A program made the translations under genes and the position numbers. DNA of 14,952 nt, taken from positions 1-14,952 of the forward strand of contig JASBZN010000017.1 in NCBI GenBank assembly GCA_029983435.1. Reading direction: 5' to 3'. Source of the stretch: Urinicoccus sp. (GTDB lineage: Bacteria > Bacillota > Clostridia > Tissierellales > Peptoniphilaceae). Position 1 is the stretch's first letter. The number at the start of each line of letters is the position of its first letter. The notes beneath the pieces were generated by a model. The model did no database searches, was not told where the DNA came from, and was given only the letters and a program-made list of their open reading frames with translations. Positions 1 through 5,872 of this stretch are shown piece by piece.

Positions 1-166
1 CATTACCGATAACGGCTTCTTCTACTTGATCTGGTTCAATTCCTGCGCGTTTGATAGCTTCTTTAGCTGCGACAACACCTAATTCAACAGCTGGAACAGT
101 TTTGAAAGCTCCTCCGAAAGAACCAACTGGTGTTCTAGCTGCACTTGCGATGACTACTTTTTTCAT
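1..166 (-). CDS. thlA: Acetyl-CoA acetyltransferase (thiolase), N-terminal fragment
   Basis: This is the first 55 codons of a thiolase; the rest lies beyond the left edge of the window. The translated start, MKKVVIASAARTPVGSFGG, carries the RTP-(V/I)-G-x-F-G-G signature found at the N-terminus of biosynthetic thiolases, which condense two acetyl-CoA to acetoacetyl-CoA. The active-site Cys and His lie outside the window, so activity cannot be checked. The ATG is preceded by AAAGGAG at a normal distance. A consensus promoter lies about 100 bp upstream, so this is the first gene of its transcript. In anaerobic Bacillota such genes often feed butyrate or butanol pathways; that role is inference. 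Family assignment is firm, and the symbol is by analogy (atoB is the alternative). Confidence 0.88.
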   Translation of the reverse strand, partial: MKKVVIASAARTPVGSFGGAFKTVPAVELGVVAAKEAIKRAGIEPDQVEEAVIGN

Positions 167-261
167 AGTAACAAACTCCTTTACATTAAAAATAATTTAA
201 CTACAATCGTACAAATGATGCATTGCTTGATCCCGCTAAACCCTTTGCAATGTTCCATTCC

Positions 262-291
262 ATTATACTGTAATTCTCCTTAAGATGTCAA
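262..291 (-). promoter_or_regulatory. Sigma-A promoter of the thiolase gene
   Basis: Read on the minus strand, TTGACA (286-291) and TATAAT (262-267) are both perfect consensus hexamers, separated by 18 bp. The predicted start is near 255, giving a leader of about 90 nt. The beginning of the leader can form a 6-bp hairpin (CATTGC 221-226 with GCAATG 247-252), which may stabilise the 5' end or bind a regulator. The -35 box is one arm of the palindrome at 286-309. Confidence 0.8.
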
Positions 292-309
292 TATGTCAGG
301 AAGTTGACA
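286..309. promoter_or_regulatory. Palindrome formed by two divergent -35 boxes, possible operator
   Basis: On the plus strand TGTCAA (286-291) and TTGACA (304-309) are perfect inverted repeats. They are simultaneously the -35 boxes of the leftward thiolase promoter and of a rightward promoter. A second, inner pair, TGTCA (294-298) and TGACA (305-309), is not required by the leftward -35 box and may be a half-site of a repressor. No known regulator consensus was recognised, so the operator role is inference; the symmetry could come from the two -35 boxes alone. Confidence 0.4.
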
Positions 310-331
310 AGATTCCATTTTTCTGTAAAAT
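304..331 (+). promoter_or_regulatory. Rightward sigma-A promoter for a non-coding transcript
   Basis: TTGACA (304-309) is a perfect -35 box, and TAAAAT (326-331) is a -10 box with one mismatch, at 16-bp spacing with TG directly before the -10. It points away from the thiolase gene into a stretch with no rightward ORF. The predicted start is near 338. The match is too good to dismiss in an otherwise gene-free gap, but no transcript data are available. Confidence 0.6.
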
Positions 332-337
332 AGCGGT

Positions 338-512
338 TTTCACAGGCCTCTCTTTTCTAAGACAGCCTCCTCTTGTAAACTTTCCCAGACTTTTTAAGGA
401 TCTTTGCATAAACTTTACTCTTCCTAGAGGACTTTTTCTCCCCTACATATAAGAATACCCAAGGTCCGGTTTTTATAAACGCGCTAAACCGTCCCTTGGG
501 CCTTTTTATTTT
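338..512 (+). ncRNA. Candidate small RNA, ~170 nt, family not recognised
   Basis: The interval lies between a near-consensus rightward promoter (304-331) and a strong rightward hairpin with a T-rich tail (458-512). It contains no plus-strand ATG-initiated ORF of any useful length. The predicted RNA is pyrimidine-rich, with several C-rich stretches that look single-stranded, including CCTCCTCTT (367-375), TTTCCC (381-386) and CTCCCC (438-443). These resemble the UCCC/anti-SD motifs by which some Bacillota sRNAs pair with mRNA ribosome-binding sites. I do not recognise 6S, SRP, tmRNA or any riboswitch in it. Its 3' end abuts the clpB stop codon on the other strand, so it could also act as an antisense or bidirectional terminator element. 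Existence is inferred from signals only. Confidence 0.45.
458..512 (+). terminator. Intrinsic terminator, possibly bidirectional with clpB
   Basis: CCCAAGG (458-464) pairs with CCTTGGG (494-500), and GGTTT (468-472) pairs with AAACC (486-490), with a small internal loop between them and a 13-nt apical loop. It is followed on the plus strand by CCTTTTTATTTTTT (501-514). The T-rich tail is on the plus side. The minus-strand tail (TATTCTTATAT) is poorer but could still end the cbpA-clpB mRNA just after the clpB stop. Confidence 0.75.
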
Positions 513-3095
513 TTATTCACTTTTCTTTTCATGGACAACTTCTAAGCCTTCTTGGCCTTTTCTTACTTGTAAAAAGTCATTATCTTGGACTTTTCCTTCA
601 ATAATCAACCGACTCAATTGGGTTTCTAAAGTCCTTTGAATGTAGCGTTTTACAGGTCTTGCTCCATATTGAACGTCGAAAGAATGGTCCACAATATATT
701 GAACAGCTTCGTCGTCAATGGACAAGTGGATGTTTCGGTCTTTTAATTGTTTGGAAACAAGGTCCACTTGGAAGCGAACAATCTTATGAATCTCATCTTT
801 GTCCAAGGGCTTAAAGATGACAATATCATCGACCCGGTTTAAAAATTCTGGTTTGAAAGCTGCCCTTAATTGGCTTTGAACCTGACTTTGGGTTTCTTCT
901 GTAATGCTTCCTTCTCTTTCAATGCTTTCAATTAAGTCCAAAGATCCAATATTTGAAGTCATAATAATGACCGTATTTTTAAAGTCCACTGTCCGGCCTT
1001 GGTTGTCTGTTAGGCGACCATCATCTAAGACTTGGAGTAAAATGTTAAAGACATCAGGGTGGGCTTTTTCAATTTCATCAAAAAGAATCACACTGTAGGG
1101 GGCCCGGCGAACTGCTTCTGTCAACTGACCACCCTCATCATACCCCACATATCCTGGGGGAGATCCCACTAAGCGAGACACAGAATGTTTTTCCATGTAT
1201 TCACTCATGTCAATTCGGATCATGTTTCTTTCATCATCAAAGAGTAACTCTGTTAAGGCCTTGGCTGTTTCTGTCTTTCCAACTCCCGTAGGTCCTAAAA
1301 AGATAAAGGACCCAATGGGGCGGTTTTCTGCCTTTAAACCTGCTCTCGCTCTTACAACAGCATCACTGACAGCATCAATGGCTTGATCTTGACCAAAGAC
1401 CCGTTTCTTTAACAGAGTGGCCATATTTAAGAGTTTATCTCTTTCCGTTTGGGCTAGTTTTGTAACAGGAATTCCCGTCCACTTACTAACCACTTCTGCA
1501 ATTTCTTCTTCTGTCACTTCTTCTTTTACCATGGCGTTTTGGGGTTTTTCCGTTCCCATGGTCTTACTTAACTCTTCTTGAAGTTTTGGTAGTTCCCCAT
1601 ACTTTAATTGGGAGAGTTCTTCCAGGTCATAACGTCGTTCGGCATCTTCGATTTGATGCTTTACTCGGTCAATTCTTTCCTTAATGGTCTTTTGTCCTTC
1701 TAGGGCCTTCTTTTCATTTTCCCATTGGGCCTTTAAGGAATCGTAGTTGGCTTTTTCTTCTGCCAATTCATTTTCTAAGTTTTCCAACCGACGTTTTGAT
1801 GCTTCGTCGGTTTCTTTTTTTAAGGCTTGGGCTTCAATTTCTAGTTGTAAAATCTTTCTCCGCACTTCATCTACTTCTGTCGGCATGGATTCAATTTCTG
1901 TCCGTAACATGGCACAAGCTTCATCCATTAAGTCTATGGCCTTATCTGGTAAAAACCGATCCGTAATATACCGGTCAGACAAGGTTGCTGCTGCAATAAC
2001 AGCCCCGTCACTAATTCGGATTCCATGGTAGATTTCGTACTTTTCTTTCAGACCCCGCAAGATGGAAATAGTATCGGCTACATTTGGTTCTCTTACAAGA
2101 ACTTTTTGAAACCTTCTTTCCAAGGCGGCATCTGTTTCAATGTACTTACGATATTCATCTAGGGTAGTGGCCCCAATCATATGGAGTTCCCCCCGGGCCA
2201 AAAGAGGTTTTAAAAGGTTGCCGGCATCCATAGCACCTTCACTTTTCCCCGCTCCCACAATGTTGTGGATTTCGTCAATGAAAAGTAAAATTTGACCTTC
2301 CGATTCCTTGACCTCGTTTAAAACCGCCTTAAGACGTTCTTCAAACTCGCCTCGATACTTGGCTCCAGCAATCAAGGCTCCCATATCTAGGGAGTAGACT
2401 GTTTTATCTTTTAAGCCCTCTGGCACGTCCTTATTGATAATTCTTTGGGCCAAACCTTCTACAATGGCTGTCTTTCCTACCCCTGGTTCCCCAATTAAAA
2501 CGGGGTTGTTTTTGGTCCTACGAGACAAGATTCGAATGACATTTCGGATTTCATCATCTCTACCAATAACAGGGTCCATCCGACCTTGCCTTGCATCTTC
2601 TGTAACATCTCGCCCATACTTTTGTAGAGCTTCATAAGTGGCTTCAGGATTGTCTGTTGTCACGTGTTGGTTGCCCCGGATTTTTTTCAAGGCACTTAAA
2701 AACTTATCCTTGTTTATGCCATATTTTTGAAAAATTCTCTTATCACTAACTTCTATTAAGGCCAGGTAGAGGTGCTCTACGCTGACATAGTCATCTTTAA
2801 AGGTCTTGGCAATTTCCTCCGCTCTTTGGAGAACCTTTTGAAAATCCGATCCAGGATAAACTGATCCGCCCCTTTGCTTGGGTAGACCTTCCACTTCCGA
2901 CAGAACATCTGTTAAAACAGCGTCTGAAGAAATATTCATATAGGTTAAAACACGTGGAATCAATCCATCATGGTCTTCTAAAAGAGCCTTGTGCAAGTGA
3001 ATAGGCTTTACTTCTGGGTTTCCATAATTTTCAGCAAGGGTTTGTGCTCCTTGGACCCCTTCAAGACTTTTTTTGGTAAATTTTTCAAAGTTCAT
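513..3095 (-). CDS. clpB: ATP-dependent disaggregase ClpB
   Basis: Hexameric cytosolic AAA+ chaperone that extracts polypeptides from aggregates together with DnaK/DnaJ. At 860 residues it has the usual family length. Domains in order: Clp N-domain (about 1-145); first AAA+ module with Walker A GEPGVGKT (202-209), pore loop KYRGE (246-250) and Walker B LLFIDE (270-275); a long charged coiled-coil middle domain (about 405-525), which distinguishes ClpB from ClpA/ClpC; second AAA+ module with Walker A GPTGVGKT (601-608), pore loop GYVGY (648-652) and Walker B VILFDE (669-674); and a C-terminal D2-small domain ending in a Lys/Glu tail. No ClpP-docking IGF/IGL loop was noticed, as expected for ClpB. 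The start MNFEKFTKKS matches the family and follows AAAAGGAGG. It is the second gene after the J-protein gene, 63 nt apart, and probably shares its CtsR-controlled promoter. Nothing is missing. Confidence 0.98.
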   Translation of the reverse strand: MNFEKFTKKSLEGVQGAQTLAENYGNPEVKPIHLHKALLEDHDGLIPRVLTYMNISSDAVLTDVLSEVEGLPKQRGGSVYPGSDFQKVLQRAEEIAKTFKDDYVSVEHLYLALIEVSDKRIFQKYGINKDKFLSALKKIRGNQHVTTDNPEATYEALQKYGRDVTEDARQGRMDPVIGRDDEIRNVIRILSRRTKNNPVLIGEPGVGKTAIVEGLAQRIINKDVPEGLKDKTVYSLDMGALIAGAKYRGEFEERLKAVLNEVKESEGQILLFIDEIHNIVGAGKSEGAMDAGNLLKPLLARGELHMIGATTLDEYRKYIETDAALERRFQKVLVREPNVADTISILRGLKEKYEIYHGIRISDGAVIAAATLSDRYITDRFLPDKAIDLMDEACAMLRTEIESMPTEVDEVRRKILQLEIEAQALKKETDEASKRRLENLENELAEEKANYDSLKAQWENEKKALEGQKTIKERIDRVKHQIEDAERRYDLEELSQLKYGELPKLQEELSKTMGTEKPQNAMVKEEVTEEEIAEVVSKWTGIPVTKLAQTERDKLLNMATLLKKRVFGQDQAIDAVSDAVVRARAGLKAENRPIGSFIFLGPTGVGKTETAKALTELLFDDERNMIRIDMSEYMEKHSVSRLVGSPPGYVGYDEGGQLTEAVRRAPYSVILFDEIEKAHPDVFNILLQVLDDGRLTDNQGRTVDFKNTVIIMTSNIGSLDLIESIEREGSITEETQSQVQSQLRAAFKPEFLNRVDDIVIFKPLDKDEIHKIVRFQVDLVSKQLKDRNIHLSIDDEAVQYIVDHSFDVQYGARPVKRYIQRTLETQLSRLIIEGKVQDNDFLQVRKGQEGLEVVHEKKSE

Positions 3096-3108
3096 GATAA
3101 ACCTCCTT

Positions 3109-3153
3109 TTATTTCCTTCTTTATATCCTTCTTATTTCCTTTTTATATCCTTT
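3109..3153 (-). repeat. Two tandem SD-like repeats in the clpB leader
   Basis: The 63-nt gap between the J-protein gene and clpB is almost wholly made of two imperfect tandem copies of a 22-23-nt purine-rich unit (3109-3131 and 3132-3153). Each unit contains two AAGGA-type cores on the mRNA strand. They stand ahead of the real ribosome-binding site AAAAGGAGG next to the ATG. The mRNA therefore offers four extra Shine-Dalgarno-like sites. A slipped-strand duplication is the simplest origin; a ribosome standby role is speculative. Confidence 0.7.
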
Positions 3154-3158
3154 TTACT

Positions 3159-4088
3159 TTACTTCTTTTCTATCTTTCTTAATTCTTCATATAATTTTAT
3201 TTCTTCTTCTGACAAATTTGGAGGAAGGATGATTTTAAATTCAATATAGAGGTCCCCTTCTTCCCCTTTCATATTTTTAAAACCTTTTTTAGGCACCCTT
3301 AACTTATGATTCGTATTTACTCCTTTAGGAACCTTTAATTTAATTTTTCCGTCTAGCGTTGCCACTGTAATACTATCTCCCAATGCTGCTTGAGCTGGCG
3401 TAATTTCTACCGTTTTTGTTAAATTAATCCCCTTAAGCGTCAAGTTCATGCCGTCCATGACATGGATTTTAAATAAAAGAGATCCTGGAAGACCATACTT
3501 AGATCCATTGACTCGAATTTTTTTCCCTTCTGTAATGCCCTTGGGAACTTTTACATCCACATCAATCACTTTTCCTTGATAGTTAAGACTGACAGAGCGA
3601 ACCGTTCCCTTGGCAGCATCTTGAATAGAGATGGTTAAATCCGATTCATGGATGTCCTTGTTTTTTTTCTCACGCCGTCCAGTTCTACGTCCTCCAAAGT
3701 CGGAAAAGATATCAGAAAAATCAAATCCTCCTCCGCTAGCGGTTCCACCACTTCCTTTGGATCCGCCAAAAATTAAATCAAAAAAGTCGGAGAAGTTTGA
3801 GCCGTTGCCTGAAGAACGATAAGTATATCCATATTGGCTGGGGTCAAAATTTGCTCCTCCTTGGAAATTATAATTAGATCCAAACATATCATATTTTTTC
3901 TTTTTATCTGGGTCCGATAAGACTTCATAAGCCTCGCTAATTTCTTTAAATTTTTCCTGAGCTACTTTATCATCTGGATTTAAATCAGGATGATATTTTT
4001 TGGCTAATTTGCGATACTTTGACTTGATGGTTTTTTGATCTGCATTCTTATCGACACCAAGTATTTTATAATAATCTTTATATTCCAT
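3159..4088 (-). CDS. cbpA: Class II J-domain co-chaperone (CbpA/DnaJ-like)
   Basis: Co-chaperone that stimulates DnaK ATPase and delivers substrates. The J domain occupies about residues 4-68 with the invariant HPD at 33-35 (KYHPDLNPDD). It is followed by a Gly/Phe/Ser-rich linker (about 70-135) and two C-terminal beta-barrel substrate-binding domains (about 145-309). The four CxxCxGxG zinc-finger repeats of canonical DnaJ are absent, which makes this a class II (CbpA-type) protein; 309 residues fits that class. The start follows GAAAGGAAG at normal spacing. It is the first gene of a two-gene operon with clpB, a pairing that supplies both a J-protein and the disaggregase in one heat-shock unit. 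The promoter carries a CtsR box. No dnaK or grpE is in the window, so the canonical dnaJ probably lies elsewhere. The symbol is by similarity of architecture. Confidence 0.9.
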   Translation of the reverse strand: MEYKDYYKILGVDKNADQKTIKSKYRKLAKKYHPDLNPDDKVAQEKFKEISEAYEVLSDPDKKKKYDMFGSNYNFQGGANFDPSQYGYTYRSSGNGSNFSDFFDLIFGGSKGSGGTASGGGFDFSDIFSDFGGRRTGRREKKNKDIHESDLTISIQDAAKGTVRSVSLNYQGKVIDVDVKVPKGITEGKKIRVNGSKYGLPGSLLFKIHVMDGMNLTLKGINLTKTVEITPAQAALGDSITVATLDGKIKLKVPKGVNTNHKLRVPKKGFKNMKGEEGDLYIEFKIILPPNLSEEEIKLYEELRKIEKK

Positions 4089-4120
4089 AAGCTTTCTTCC
4101 TTTCTATGTCAATAAGATTT

Positions 4121-4137
4121 ATTGACCATCTTTGACC
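4121..4137 (-). promoter_or_regulatory. CtsR heat-shock operator
   Basis: On the minus strand GGTCAAA-GAT-GGTCAAT matches the established CtsR heptad direct repeat (RGTCAAA-NAN-RGTCAAA) with one mismatch, at the last base. It lies just downstream of the -10 box, over the predicted transcription start, where binding would block initiation. It overlaps a perfect 8-bp inverted repeat, GTCAATAA (4108-4115) with TTATTGAC (4119-4126), so a third, inverted half-site adjoins it. Confidence 0.85.
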
Positions 4138-4145
4138 TTAGTTAT

Positions 4146-4173
4146 AGTATACCATCTCTACAAAAAAAATCAA
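4146..4173 (-). promoter_or_regulatory. Promoter of the cbpA-clpB operon
   Basis: On the minus strand TTGATT (4168-4173) and TATACT (4146-4151) are separated by 16 bp. The predicted start near 4139 sits at the edge of the CtsR box, which fits classical CtsR repression. The leader of about 50 nt contains the inverted repeat at 4108-4126. Confidence 0.7.
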
Positions 4174-4240
4174 GTCTTCATCTGAAAAATATTCTCCTAC
4201 TTTTCCCCAAACTTTTCTACCTGCTTTCAGATTTTTCCTG

Positions 4241-4288
4241 TATAATTTGAGATAGAAAGAATAAAATTTTTAACTAGATATAAAGGAG
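4241..4288 (+). promoter_or_regulatory. Promoter -10 box and RBS of the fabK-like gene
   Basis: TATAAT (4241-4246), preceded directly by TG, is a perfect -10 box; no good -35 hexamer is visible 16-18 bp upstream. AAAGGAG (4282-4288) is the ribosome-binding site, 5 nt before the ATG. The leader is about 40 nt. No FabT-like palindrome was seen. Confidence 0.6.
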
Positions 4289-4293
4289 TTTTT

Positions 4294-5226
4294 ATGAAAT
4301 TAACACAGATGCTAGGCATCGACTATCCCATTATTCAAGGGGGCATGGCCAATATTAGTAGTCCCGACTTAGTTGTTGCAGTTTCAGAAGCAGGAGGCCT
4401 AGGAGTCTTAGCAACTGGAGGTTTTTCTTTAGAAGAGATTCGAGAAAACATCCGTACTTGTAAGGCCAAAAGCTCCAAACCCTTTGCCGTCAATGTGGTC
4501 CTTCTCCACCCAGAAATCGACCAATTGGCCCAAGTCATTATTGACGAAAAAGTAGACTATATCACTTGCGGCGGTGGCAATCCCCTCCCTTATTTTGACC
4601 AATGGACTCAAGCTGGCATCCGAGTCATCCCCTTGGTAGGCAATGTGAAAATGGCAAAAAAGGTAGAAGAAAAAGGTGCCTTTGCCTGTATTTTTGAAGG
4701 AGCGGAAGCTGGTGGCCATATTAGTAGCCTCCACACAATGGCGGAACTTCCTGCCATCGTAGATGCTGTAACTATTCCTGTTATCAGCGCTGGAGGAATT
4801 TATACTGGACGGCAAATCTTAGCAGCAGAAGCCTTAGGAGCGGAAGGGGTCCAAATTGGAACGAAATTTCTTCTGGCAGAAGAATGCCCCATCCACCAAA
4901 ACTATAAAAATTATTTGATTAATTCCTCAGATTCCGATTCCCTTGTAACAGGAGCTTTTTATGGCCACCCCGTTCGGGTAGTGAAAAACCGTCTAACAGA
5001 CCAACTGCAAAAATTAGAAAGTCAAGGTGCCCTGGAAGAAGAATTCAACGCCATGGTTCGAGGAAGCGGACAAAGAGCCGCCCAAGAAGGAGAGACAGAA
5101 TGGGGGTCTATTTTTGCTGGTGAAGGCCTGGCCTATCTAAATAAAATACAACCAGCAAAAGAAATTATCCAAGACCTCATGAAGGATTATGACCAGGCAA
5201 AATTAAATCTATCCTCTCAATGTTAA
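4294..5226 (+). CDS. fabK: FabK-like enoyl-ACP reductase II / nitronate monooxygenase family
   Basis: FMN-dependent TIM-barrel oxidoreductase. Features shared with FabK and 2-nitropropane dioxygenases are QGGMA (15-19) near the flavin, EAGGHIS (138-144) with the catalytic-type His142, SAGGI (165-169) and IGT (188-190) for FMN phosphate. Later segments GTKFLLAEE, YGHPVRVVKN and GSIFAGE align well by eye with streptococcal FabK, which reduces enoyl-ACP with NAD(P)H in the last step of fatty-acid elongation. The length of 310 residues is a little shorter than most FabK (about 318-325). It stands alone with its own promoter and terminator, not in a fab cluster, so a nitronate monooxygenase or another NADH:flavin role remains possible. 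The start is set by AAAGGAG 5 nt upstream. Confidence is high for the family and moderate for the exact reaction. Confidence 0.78.
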   Translation: MKLTQMLGIDYPIIQGGMANISSPDLVVAVSEAGGLGVLATGGFSLEEIRENIRTCKAKSSKPFAVNVVLLHPEIDQLAQVIIDEKVDYITCGGGNPLPYFDQWTQAGIRVIPLVGNVKMAKKVEEKGAFACIFEGAEAGGHISSLHTMAELPAIVDAVTIPVISAGGIYTGRQILAAEALGAEGVQIGTKFLLAEECPIHQNYKNYLINSSDSDSLVTGAFYGHPVRVVKNRLTDQLQKLESQGALEEEFNAMVRGSGQRAAQEGETEWGSIFAGEGLAYLNKIQPAKEIIQDLMKDYDQAKLNLSSQC

Positions 5227-5230
5227 TCAA

Positions 5231-5268
5231 GCAAGGGATCCCTTTATCTAGGGGTCTTTTGCTTTTTC
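5231..5268 (+). terminator. Intrinsic terminator of the fabK-like gene
   Basis: GCAAGGGATCCC (5231-5242) pairs with GGGGTCTTTTGC (5251-5262) over 12 pairs, three of them G-U, around an 8-nt loop. A TTTTT run (5263-5267) follows. It begins 5 nt after the stop codon. The G-U pairs become A-C on the minus strand, so this is a one-way terminator. Confidence 0.75.
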
Positions 5269-5292
5269 TGGATTTAAAAGACCCCTAGATAA
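5244..5292. repeat. Perfect 17-bp inverted repeat, alternative hairpin
   Basis: TTATCTAGGGGTCTTTT (5244-5260) and its exact reverse complement (5276-5292) flank a 15-nt spacer. The left arm shares bases with the right arm of the fabK terminator, so the two structures cannot form together. Neither strand has a T-tract directly after it. The CTAGAT of the right arm (5285-5290) could also pair with ATCTAG (5320-5325), which precedes TTTTTT. Confidence 0.7.
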
Positions 5293-5337
5293 GACTCAAA
5301 AAAGGGGCTCAAGGTTAAAATCTAGTTTTTTCCATAA

Positions 5338-5371
5338 GAAAACGACAGAAGACTTCTCTTCTGTCGTTTTC
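5338..5371 (-). terminator. Operon-end terminator between convergent genes
   Basis: A 15-bp perfect stem (5338-5352 with 5357-5371) with a CTTC tetraloop lies 8 nt beyond the stop of the last gene of the leftward operon. On the minus strand the stem ends in CGTTTTCTTATGG, supplying a short T-run. On the plus strand the tail is TATCTTTATTATT, so it may back up the fabK terminator. Confidence 0.7.
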
Positions 5372-5379
5372 TATCTTTA

Positions 5380-5826
5380 TTATTCATCTTCTAAGACTCT
5401 ATAGAGAAAATCGCCCCAATAAAAAATTTCTATCCTAGCTTCTAAGTCATCTTTCCCCCTACTTAAAAAGCCCGATAATACATAGGTCTTATAGGAGTCG
5501 TACTCAGATATAACATCAAAGCTTAAAAACTTTGTGTGAAATGCCGAAATAAAGGTAAGTAGGTTCATCTTTTCTCCTATGAAGCTCCCTATATTCCCAG
5601 TTAATACATTCTTGTATTCCATAATATAGACATAAGAATCTTCTAAAGAGATACCTTCTATCCGAACTTCTCCTTGTACTACTTTATTTTTTTCAATATC
5701 TACAAAACCATTCTGGGTTTTAAAAACCAAGGTCTTTTTATCATCCTCAAAATCTATGTCTATTACTTTTGCATCATGGAGACTGAACCTTGCATCCTCT
5801 TGGATTCGTCTTTTATGGTCTTGCAT
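5380..5826 (-). CDS. Hypothetical protein, last gene of the glycolytic operon
   Basis: I do not recognise this 148-residue protein. It has no signal peptide, no membrane segment, no cysteine and no nucleotide-binding motif. The pattern of short alternating hydrophobic/polar stretches suggests a mostly beta structure, with a rather acidic composition and a charged N-terminus (MQDHKRRIQEDARF). The start is supported by CCAGGAGAAAAG just before the ATG. It follows apt by 46 nt, a gap that holds only a weak imperfect hairpin (GAAAGACC/GGCCTTTC on the minus strand), so read-through from the operon is likely. A strong terminator lies immediately after it. It reads as a real, translated gene because the frame, RBS and terminator agree; its function is unknown. 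Confidence 0.75.
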   Translation of the reverse strand: MQDHKRRIQEDARFSLHDAKVIDIDFEDDKKTLVFKTQNGFVDIEKNKVVQGEVRIEGISLEDSYVYIMEYKNVLTGNIGSFIGEKMNLLTFISAFHTKFLSFDVISEYDSYKTYVLSGFLSRGKDDLEARIEIFYWGDFLYRVLEDE

Positions 5827-5872
5827 CTTTTCTCCTGGTTCTTTTAAGAAAGGCCTTCATGGTCTTTCGTTT

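Noticed and set aside
296..409. Minus-strand ORF of 37 codons with an AGGAAGAG sequence 8 nt before its ATG.
   Set aside because: It lies beyond the clpB terminator hairpin, runs through both divergent -35 boxes and has no recognisable protein features; chance is the simplest explanation.
3109..3153. Possible CRISPR-like or satellite repeat before clpB.
   Set aside because: Only two adjoining imperfect copies with no spacers; it is purine-rich leader sequence.
4089..4180. Possible CIRCE (HrcA) element upstream of cbpA.
   Set aside because: No TTAGCACTC-N9-GAGTGCTAA is present; the inverted repeat there has a different sequence and a CtsR-type direct repeat overlaps it.
5827..5872. Hairpin between apt and the 148-aa gene as a terminator.
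   Set aside because: The stem has a mismatch and only TT follows before AAAAG; too weak to call, at best partial attenuation.
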